Positions 57,190-64,000 of a stretch of 64,000 nt of DNA are shown piece by piece. This DNA comes from CAWATG01 sp963785035 (GTDB lineage Bacteria > Actinomycetota > Acidimicrobiia > IMCC26256 > CAWATG01): assembly GCA_963785035.1 (NCBI GenBank), contig CAWATG010000011.1, positions 248,001 to 312,000 of the forward strand, in the 5' to 3' direction. A program made the translations under genes and the position numbers. The notes below the pieces were generated by a model, which was not told the origin of the DNA, searched no databases, and saw only the letters and a list, made by a program, of their open reading frames with translations. Position 1 is the stretch's first letter, and every line of letters begins with the position of its first letter.

Positions 57190-59401
57190 GTGGAACGTTT
57201 TTTGGCCTTCACGATCACGGGTCTCGCCACCGCCGGGATCTTCGGCATCGGCGCGAGCGGCCTCGTACTGACCTATACCACCACGGGAATCTTCAACTTC
57301 GCCCACGGCGCTATAGGGATGGCAGCGGCCTTCCTCTACTGGCAGCTGCGTTTCGATTGGGGCCTGCCGACACCTGTGGCACTGATTGCCGTGATCGCGA
57401 TATCTGCTCCGCTCTTCGGCGTTCTGCTGGAGGTGGCGCTCATGCGCCAAATCAAAGGCGCCAACGAGGCGACGAAGGTCGTGGTCACCGTCGGGCTGCT
57501 GGCTGCCCTGATCGGCCTGGTGAATTGGATTCTTCCGCCCAATGAGGTGAGCAAGGTCGCGACCTCAAACCTTTTCCAGGGCGAGTATTTCAAGATCGGT
57601 GATGTTGTGGTGACGTACCACGAGCTGACCAAGGTGTTGGTCGCCGTTGTGGTCGCCATCGGTCTGCGGCTTTTCCTCTACCGCTCTCGTCCCGGCATCG
57701 GAATGCGCGCAGCGGTGGACGATCGGGACCTCGCGGCTCTCAACGGTATGCGGCCCGACCGGACGGCGATGCTCGCTTGGGCCATCGGATGCGCGCTCGC
57801 CGCAATCAGTGGAGTCTTCTTCGTCGGGTCTGTGTCGCTCGACGCTGTCGGAATCTCCTTGCTTGTCGTCAACGTGTACGCCGCTGCGCTCTTCGGCCGG
57901 CTGCGGAGCTTCCCGCTGACCTTTGCCGGCGCAGTGTTCCTCGGACTCATCGATGCGTACTGCAAGGGGTACGCGTCGCAGTGGGACTGGCTGACGAGTG
58001 AGTATCTCGGCGGCGCGTTCATCTCTGCCATTCCCGTGGTCATGCTCTTCCTGGTACTCCTCGCCCTTCCTCAGTCGCGTCTGCGGGCGCATGGCTCGGT
58101 TCGTAGCCTCGAGTTCTTTCCGATGCCGACAATTTCGGGAACGATGTTCTTCATCGGATGTCTCATCGGCACGGCTGCGCTGGCGACGGGCTTGTTGGGC
58201 ACGTCCGACAAGCTCACGGCGGCGAGCATGTTCGCTACCGGGATTATTGCACTGTCGTTCGTTCCGCTCGTCGGCTTCGCCGGTCAGGTGTCACTGTGCC
58301 AACTCAGTTTTGCGGGAATCGGTGCGGTCACGATGGCCCATCTTGGCACCGACGGAAATCTGCTCGGACTCGGTGCTGCGATTCTCGATTCCTGCATGTG
58401 TCGGCATGCTGATCGCGCTTCCGTGCGTGCGCCTGAGTGGGATTTATCTGGCATTGGCGACGGCGGCGTTTGCCGTCGCGCTGGATCGTTGGATTTGGGC
58501 GCTTCCCGAGTTCGGGATTTTCGGGCAACGGTTTGCCATCTTCGGAAACGGATCACTCAGCGTCGCGCGCGTCAACTTGTTCGGTTGGCGAATGCAGAGC
58601 GAAGCGCAGCAGGTCATGTTGGGCGCGGTGATCTTCTCGCTCGTAGCTTTGCTGGTCGTCTGGATACGCCGAGGCACATTCGGACGGAGTCTGCTCGCGA
58701 TGAAGGACAGCGAAACGGCGTGCGCGACCGTCGGTATGAATGTTCGCGCGATGAAGCTCACGGTTTTCGCGGTCTCGGCGGGTATTGCCGGTCTCGGTGG
58801 CGCCCTGTTGGGCGGGGTTTCGCGGACCATCAGCACCACCGACTTCCAGTTCGCCCGGGGCTTGCCGATCTTCATGCTGGTAATCGTTGGGGGCGTCGGT
58901 GCGGTCGGTGGATCCTTCCTCGCCGCAGCGTTGCTGGGATCCTTCACGGTCCTTCCGGCGATCTACGTCTCGATGTCTACCTTTCTCACCAATCTTTTCG
59001 GCGTTGTTCCCGGAACCTTGGGCGTCACCATGGGCCAGAACCCAAATGGTGTGACGCAGACGCTGAGACCGCGGTTCGTCGCCCTGTACCGCGCACGATC
59101 GCTGCTGGCAGCGGTCATTGCGGCAATCGTCGCCATGCGTTTCCTGCTGGAGTGGGACCTGCTCCCGTCGGTGGGTGACCTGACAGATGGCTGGATCTGG
59201 GTCATGGCTTCGGCTGCGGTTGTTTTCGGCGCTGCGTTCGTTGCCGAATACCACGCCGAAGGGCAGCTGGAGGTGGTGCTCGAAGATCCGGAGTCGTTCG
59301 ACGGGACGGGTCTCGAGTGGCTCGGCATCGACGAGCCACTCGACGAGGAGCATCTGCGCAAGATCGACGCCTACCTCGCGCTAGCCGAGGTGACGTCGTA
59401 G
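57190..59401 (+). CDS. Fused LivH-LivM branched-chain amino acid type permease (frame break)
   Basis: About 737 residues. The first half is a complete LivH-like permease from GTG 57190 (MERFLAFTITGLATAGIFGI; TTTGIFNFAHGAIGMAAAFL). The second half is LivM-like (LVGFAGQVSLCQLSFAGIGA), and after a frame change near 58400 reads MLIALPCVRLSGIYLALATA, ALLVVWIRRGTFGRSLLAMK and AVSAGIAGLGGALLGG. The C-terminal 100 residues add two more hydrophobic segments and an acidic cytoplasmic tail (LEWLGIDEPLDEEHLRKIDA). GAGGGAG precedes the start. Fusion of the two permease domains is common in actinobacteria. The stop shares one base with livG. Confidence 0.85.
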
Positions 59402-60168
59402 TGGCTCTGCTCGAGGTCCGCGGGATCACGATCCGTTTTGGCGGTCACGTCGCGCTCGATAGCGTCGATATCGACGTCGAGTCGGGCTCGGTGACAGGAC
59501 TCATCGGACCCAATGGCGCCGGCAAGACGACACTGTTTAATGTCATCACCGGTTTGCAGCCCAGCAATGGTGGTCGCGTGATACTCGACGGCAAGGATCT
59601 CGGAAGGCTGCCGCCGTACAAGCGAGCTCGTCTCGGGCTTGCCCGTACCTTCCAACGACTCGAGCTGTTCACTCACCTCACGTTGCGTGAGAACATCTTG
59701 GTGGCTGCCGATCTGCGTTCTCGCTTTGCTCGCATTATGTCCCGGGCAGATGCCACAACCGTTGGAAGTGGCGTGTTCGACGATGTCGACTCGATCATCG
59801 ACCTTGTGGGATTGCACGGGCTTGCCGACATCCGCGTCGATGCCCTGCCGACCGGCCAGGCACGGCTGGTCGAGATTGCACGCGCGCTGGCATGTCGACC
59901 GCGGGTGTTGCTTCTCGACGAGCCGGCGTCGGGTCTCAACGACGGCGAGAGCGAGCAACTGGCCACCTTGTTGCACACGCTCGCGGGGCGGGGTGTCGCC
60001 GTGTTGCTGGTCGAGCATGATGTCCCGCTTGTTATGGAGGTGTGCGACGTCATTCACGTGCTGGATTTGGGAACCGTCATCGCTTCCGGTTCGCCCGACA
60101 AGATCCGTTCGGATTCCAGAGTCATCGCCGCCTACCTGGGAAGCACCGAACCGGAGGCAGTGCGATGA
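59401..60168 (+). CDS. livG: Liv-type ABC importer ATPase LivG
   Basis: From GTG 59401, which overlaps the permease stop by one base, this is a 255-residue ATPase. It has Walker A GPNGAGKT, the LivG-type insert (ARTFQRLELFTHLTLRENIL), Walker B RVLLLDEPASGLND and the H-loop VEHDVPLVMEVCD. The signature region is LPTGQARLVEIARAL, the Gly-poor LPTGQ form seen in many actinobacterial LivG proteins, not the usual LSGGQ. The C-terminal tail (YLGSTEPEAVR) is normal. It pairs with LivF to power the fused permease. Confidence 0.93.
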   Translation: MALLEVRGITIRFGGHVALDSVDIDVESGSVTGLIGPNGAGKTTLFNVITGLQPSNGGRVILDGKDLGRLPPYKRARLGLARTFQRLELFTHLTLRENILVAADLRSRFARIMSRADATTVGSGVFDDVDSIIDLVGLHGLADIRVDALPTGQARLVEIARALACRPRVLLLDEPASGLNDGESEQLATLLHTLAGRGVAVLLVEHDVPLVMEVCDVIHVLDLGTVIASGSPDKIRSDSRVIAAYLGSTEPEAVR

Positions 60169-60888
60169 GCGCGACACCACTGCTGGAGTTGCGCGAGGTC
60201 CGCGCTGCCTACGGCACGATCGAAGTTCTCCAAGGGGTGAATCTTGGCTGTACCGGAGGCGAGCGTGGTCGCGCTCCTTGGGCCGAACGGCGCAGGCAAG
60301 TCGACAATGCTCCGTGTGATTGCCGGACTCCATCAGGCAACCTCGGGTGACGTCATGCTCGCGGGCCGTCGAGTCAACGGAGCCCGTCCCGAGGACCTTG
60401 CGCGACGAGGTTTGTGTTTGGTGCCCGAAGGCAAGGGAGTGTTCCCGAACCTCACGGTGCGGGAGAACCTCCTCATGGCAACCCACGTCGGCGTGAGCCG
60501 CGCCCGTATCGAGGAGACCGCATTCGAATACTTCGGTCGGCTGGCTGAGCGTCGAACCCAGCTGGCCGGGACACTCTCGGGTGGTGAACAGCGAATGCTG
60601 GCGATGGCGCGGGCATTGGCCACCGACCCGGCGATGTTGCTGCTCGATGAACTCTCAATGGGTCTGGCGCCCATCATTGTCGAGGAGATCTATACCATCG
60701 TTGCGCAGATCGCACGCTCTGGTGTGTCCATCCTGGTAGTTGAGCAATTTGCGCAGGCCGTGCTCGGCGTCGCCGACTTCGCGGCCATTATGGCTCACGG
60801 AAAGGTCGGGGAGTTGGGGCGTCCCGCAGCAGTGAACGATGAGTTGTCCTCCGCCTACCTTGGCGGCGCACGAGACGGGGTGGCATGA
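60165..60888 (+). CDS. livF: Liv-type ABC importer ATPase LivF (frame break)
   Basis: About 240 residues. The start is ATG 60165 (MSATPLLELREVRAAYGTIE), overlapping livG by four bases. After LQGVNL, near 60243, the frame changes and continues VPEASVVALLGPNGAGKSTM with Walker A. The rest holds LVPEGKGVFPNLTVRENLLM, signature LSGGEQRMLAMARAL, Walker B AMLLLDELSMGLAP and the C-terminal LGGARDGVA. It is a typical LivF apart from the break. Its stop overlaps the small membrane protein gene by ATGA at 60885-60888. Confidence 0.9.
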
Positions 60889-61298
60889 GCGAAACCGGTA
60901 CGAACAGCAAACCTGGAGCAACGGCCGAAAGCGACGAGGCGACGAGCACACGCGTCGACCGGTTCAGGGCGGAGATCGCCGAGATGGGCATGAAGGATCC
61001 TGCGCTCGCGCGCGACCGGCTATGGCTGCGATCGAGTGTCGCGATGATGGCGGTTGGCGTCGCATTGACCATCATTGCGTTCATCGCGCATCGTGGCGTG
61101 ACGCCGGGATTGACCACGACAGATCTTGAAGCTGGCGATTATCTGGTCCTTGCGTTGGTCGGTGTGGCTGTGACGGTCGCCGGGGGAGTCCTGTTCCTAC
61201 GCTATTCATTCGCGGAGTTCGCTCGATTCTGGCTTGCCCGACTGATCTTCGAGCAGCGCGCGCAGGGTGACCGCGTCACCGAGGCGTGCAAGCGCTGA
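60885..61298 (+). CDS. Small two-segment membrane protein coupled to the Liv operon
   Basis: 137 residues. The N-terminal 45 are polar and acidic (TSTRVDRFRAEIAEMGMKDP). Two hydrophobic segments follow (SVAMMAVGVALTIIAFIAH; YLVLALVGVAVTVAGGVLFL), then a basic C-terminal helix (FWLARLIFEQRAQGDRVTE). The ATG overlaps the livF stop by four bases, so it is made together with the ATPases. I do not recognise the family. Position and size suggest a helper subunit of the importer, for example an assembly or regulatory factor, but this is inference. The gene ends before a 141-base gap. Confidence 0.75.
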   Translation: MSETGTNSKPGATAESDEATSTRVDRFRAEIAEMGMKDPALARDRLWLRSSVAMMAVGVALTIIAFIAHRGVTPGLTTTDLEAGDYLVLALVGVAVTVAGGVLFLRYSFAEFARFWLARLIFEQRAQGDRVTEACKR

Positions 61299-61439
61299 GA
61301 AAGATCGTTGTTCCCAAGCGGATTCTCCTGGGGTGCCGTCCCTCGGCGGGGCAGTCGAGCCTAAGCTCCGAGTCTCGTCAACGAAATGCCCGCCGTACGC
61401 GGGCATCGCCGTTGTTCCACCGTCGAAGGAGATGTGCTT

Positions 61440-63630
61440 ATGTTTCGAAGGCGTCGGTCGATCTTGGCCCTCGGTGCAGCCATCACAGGTACCACATTGG
61501 TGGCCGCGATGGGTGTGGTGCCCGCAGGCGCGGCCTATGGAGATGGAGTGACGTCGAACGTGTCGCTCAACACGGCCGGCGCCCAATTGGCATCGACGAG
61601 CAGTAATCCGTCGGTCTCGGCCGATGGTCGTTTCGTGGTGTTCGACAGCGCCGCGGCGAATGCGATTTCGCCGTTCACTGATGGCAACGCCGGCGGAAGC
61701 GATGTGTATCTGCACGACCGCTTGACCGGCAAGACGAGTCTCGTCAGCGTGAGCACTGCAGGAGCCACAACCAGCGGCAACGGCTCGTCGGTGCTGGCGT
61801 CGATCAGCGCCAATGGAAAGTTCGTGGTGTTCGCCTCATGTGGCGACCGACCTCGTTGCCGGTTTCGTGGACGGCAACACCGCTGGAAAGACCGACCTGT
61901 ACATCCGTGATTTGGATGCGGGAACGACGAGGTTGGTGAGCACTGCGACAACGTCAACTGCAGTCGCTCCGGCGGGTGGAAATGGCGAGGCGCGTGACCC
62001 TTCGATCTCTACGGACGGCACATCCATCGCATTTGAATCCGCGGCGACGGACCACTTGAGCGGCTTCACGAGTGGCGGTGCTGCGTCGGAGGTTTTTGTG
62101 TGGAAGGCAGGAACCATCTCATTGGTGAGTTCCAACGTCACCGCTCTCACCACCGGCGCCAACGACGCCTCGACTGACCCGGCCATCTCGCCCGATGGCA
62201 AGCACGTGGCGTTCGTCTCGGAGGCGACCGATTTGTTCACCGGTTTCGTTGACGGCAACACGGCGGCGGAGTCCGACGTGTTCCTGCGCGATGTGGCGGC
62301 GAAGACCACGAGGCTGGTCAGCGCGAAGGTCGGTACTCCGAACACGGGAAGTGCTGGTACTTCAACGGACCCGGCCGTGTCGATCGACGGCGGTCTGGTC
62401 GTCTTTTCCTCCACGACCGGAGCCGATCTTCTGACGAGCTTCACCGACGCAAACGCGGCGAGCACCGATGTGTTCCTCCGCGATGTCGAGGCGAACGCGA
62501 CGGCCCTCGTCAGTCAGAAGACAACATCTGCGAGCACGGGCGGTGGCAGCGACAGCTTCCACCCGTCGATCTCAGGTGACGGTCGTTTCGTTGCGTTCGC
62601 GAGCATGGCAACCGACATCGTCGCACCTGCTCCGACGAACACGTTCACGAACGTCTTCGTACGGGACCGCAATCTCGCGACGACCACGATGGTGAACCTC
62701 GGGACGACCGGGGCGGAGTCGAACGGGAACATCGATAGCTTGATCAACCAGTCGGGTCCCGTGCTGAGCCTCGATGGTCGCAACATCGCGTATGCCTCCG
62801 GGGCGACGAACCTGGTGGCGTCCGATTTGAACACGGCATTTGATGTGTTCCTCACCGTGTTGCGATCGCCGGGATACTGGCTCGACGCCAGCGACGGCGG
62901 GATCTTCACCTACTCGTCGTCGTTGTTGCCGGCACCGTTCTTCGGTTCTGCCGGTGCGACGAAGTTGAACCAGCCGATCGTGGGGATGACTTCGACGCCG
63001 ACGGGTAAGGGCTACTGGCTCGTCGCTTCCGATGGTGGTGTCTTCAACTACGGAGACGCCGTGCTCCACGGTTCTGCCGGAGCGCTCACGTTGAACAAGC
63101 CGATCGTGGGGATGGCTTCGACGCCGACGGGTAAGGGCTACTGGCTCGTCGCGTCCGATGGCGGGATCTTCGCGTACGGTGATGCCGTGTTCTACGGTTC
63201 CACCGGAGCGCTCACGTTGAACAAGCCGATCGTGGGGATGGCTTCGACGCCGACGGGTAAGGGCTACTGGCTCGTCGCTTCCGATGGCGGGATCTTCGCG
63301 TACGGTGATGCCGTGTTCTACGGGTCCACCGGAGCGCTCACGTTGAACAAGCCGATCGTGGGGATGGCTTCGACGCCGACGGGTAGTGGTTATTGGCTCG
63401 TCGCTTCCGATGGCGGGATCTTCGCGTACGGTGATGGCGCATTCCTGGGTTCGATGGGCGCCACCAAGTTGAACAAGCCGATTGTCGGGATGGCTACGAA
63501 CACCGACGGCTTGGGCTACTGGCTGGTTGCCTCCGATGGTGGGATCTTCGCGTACGGCACTGCTGGGTTCTACGGTTCCACCGGAGCGCTCACGTTGAAC
63601 AAGCCGATCGTGGGTATGGCAATTCGGTAG
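61440..63630 (+). CDS. Secreted PD40 propeller protein with C-terminal six-unit repeat module (frame break)
   Basis: About 730 residues. ATG 61440 follows AAGGAG and starts a signal peptide (RSILALGAAITGTTLVAAMG). The N-terminal 470 residues are a TolB-like propeller of PD40 repeats (SSNPSVSADGRFVVFDSAAA; ISPDGKHVAFVSEATDLF), each followed by a DVFLRDV-type strand. The frame shifts near 61845, between GKFVVFAS and the next frame's VATDLVAGFVDGNTAGKTDL. From 62872 to the end are six 42-residue units. No catalytic residues can be named; it is likely a binding or structural extracellular protein. The gene stops just before a strong hairpin. Confidence 0.82.
62872..63627 (+). repeat. Six 42-residue repeat units in the PD40 protein
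   Basis: The first unit begins GYWLDASDGG, then GYWLVASDGG five times. The 126-base DNA units from about 63060 to 63390 are almost identical. The last unit ends at NKPIVGMAIR just before the stop. Confidence 0.92.
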
Positions 63631-63660
63631 TTCCAACCTTCCCACGAACTCGTGTGAGCG

Positions 63661-63702
63661 GGGTCCGTGCCTTTCGCCTTCGATGGCGCGAGGCACGGAC
63701 CC
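63661..63702 (+). terminator. 12-bp hairpin terminator
   Basis: GGGTCCGTGCCT (63661-63672) pairs perfectly with AGGCACGGACCC (63691-63702) across an 18-base loop, 31 bases after the stop of the PD40 gene. TCTCGTT follows. It probably ends transcription before the aldehyde dehydrogenase gene. Confidence 0.75.
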
Positions 63703-63785
63703 TCTCGTTAGCGTTGGGCCGGTATGGAAGGCGAGTAGTACGAGCGCTGTTCGAGCCGCGGCGCCATGACATGTTCGGGGGAGCG

Positions 63786-64000
63786 ATGACGGCGCCAGGT
63801 GTTGACCACGAATACCGACTTCTGATCGACGGCGAGTGGGTCCTGCCGGAGAACGGCACATACTCGGTGATCAATCCTGCATCCGAGGCTGCGGTCGGTC
63901 AGGCACCCGAGGCGTCTTTCAGGCAGGCCGAAGACGCCAGCGCACGCTGCGCGCGATGCGTTCGGGTCCTGGTCCAGGACGTCACCACAGGAACGTGCTG
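63786..64000 (+). CDS. Aldehyde dehydrogenase, N-terminal part (runs off the window)
   Basis: Only the first 70 or so residues are present. ATG 63786 has GGGGGAG upstream and begins MTAPGVDHEYRLLIDGEWVL, then ENGTYSVINPASEAAVGQAP, the usual opening strands of NAD(P)-dependent aldehyde dehydrogenases. Near 63940 the frame changes and reads AHAARDAFGSWSRTSPQERA, which is the next family helix; a one-base error is likely. The catalytic Cys and Glu lie beyond the window edge. The gene follows a terminator and has its own ribosome site, so it begins a new transcription unit. Confidence 0.8.
   Translation, partial: MTAPGVDHEYRLLIDGEWVLPENGTYSVINPASEAAVGQAPEASFRQAEDASARCARCVRVLVQDVTTGTC

Noticed and set aside
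1..64000. Prophage, insertion sequence or integrated element
   Set aside because: No transposase, integrase, phage structural gene, attachment repeat or tRNA boundary was seen.

Overview
The window is high-GC DNA with actinobacterial codon use. Gene content (F420-type luciferase-like oxidoreductase, DUF35/thiolase pairs, SCP2, many acyl-CoA enzymes) and several secreted proteins ending in GYWLVASDGGIF-type repeats point to an Acidimicrobiia-like actinobacterium (Ilumatobacter type). This placement rests on gene content and protein style, not on a marker gene. No rRNA, tRNA, insertion sequence, prophage or CRISPR array was seen. Genes are tightly packed and no gene-free stretch exceeds about 300 bases.

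Layout. 0-9.5 kb: housekeeping genes on the plus strand (HelD-like RNA polymerase recycling ATPase, oligoendopeptidase F, an unusual SDR, fumarase C, EttA, an iron-sulfur RNA uracil methyltransferase). 9.6-14.3 kb: a plus-strand acyl-CoA/steroid-type catabolic run (thioesterase, thiolase-like protein plus DUF35 partner, enoyl-CoA hydratase, SCP2, SDR). 14.4-16.7 kb, minus: thioesterase and electron-transfer flavoprotein, probably an EtfB-EtfA fusion. 16.8-19.5 kb: PAP2-type membrane protein and an IpdA/IpdB-like CoA-transferase pair. 19.6-24.1 kb: a complete sugar or glycerol-phosphate type ABC importer. 24.1-29.3 kb, minus: alpha-oxoamine synthase, thiolase, DUF35, CaiB-type CoA-transferase, enoyl-CoA hydratase. 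29.4-35.5 kb, minus: two tandem secreted GH43-like proteins, an acyl-CoA dehydrogenase and citrate synthase. 35.6-42.5 kb: more acyl-CoA enzymes, an MFS exporter and an MBL-fold hydrolase. 42.7-55.4 kb: a small secreted protein, a subtilase, a fatty acid desaturase, an alpha/beta-hydrolase/Aat/ArsC/F420 operon, an HTH membrane protein, gamma carbonic anhydrase, a metallopeptidase, a truncated repeat protein and a hexapeptide acyltransferase. 55.6-61.3 kb: a branched-chain amino-acid type (Liv) ABC operon with an additional small membrane protein. 61.4-63.6 kb: a secreted PD40-propeller protein. The window ends in the start of an aldehyde dehydrogenase.

How it fits together. Four acyl-activating or dehydrogenating blocks, ETF as electron acceptor, CoA-transferases, thiolase/aldolase-DUF35 pairs and citrate synthase and fumarase describe a cell that degrades lipids or steroid-like acids through CoA esters. 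The two ABC importers and the secreted glycosidase-like and protease proteins add uptake and polymer breakdown.

Two points stand out. First, five secreted proteins with different N-terminal parts (GH43 twice, subtilase, a PKD-like remnant, PD40) all end in the same C-terminal module of exactly six 42-residue units, probably a six-bladed propeller. Second, at least 20 genes, including essential ones such as gltA, carry apparent one- or two-base frame breaks. This looks like residual indel error in the assembly, so gene ends near those points should be read with care.
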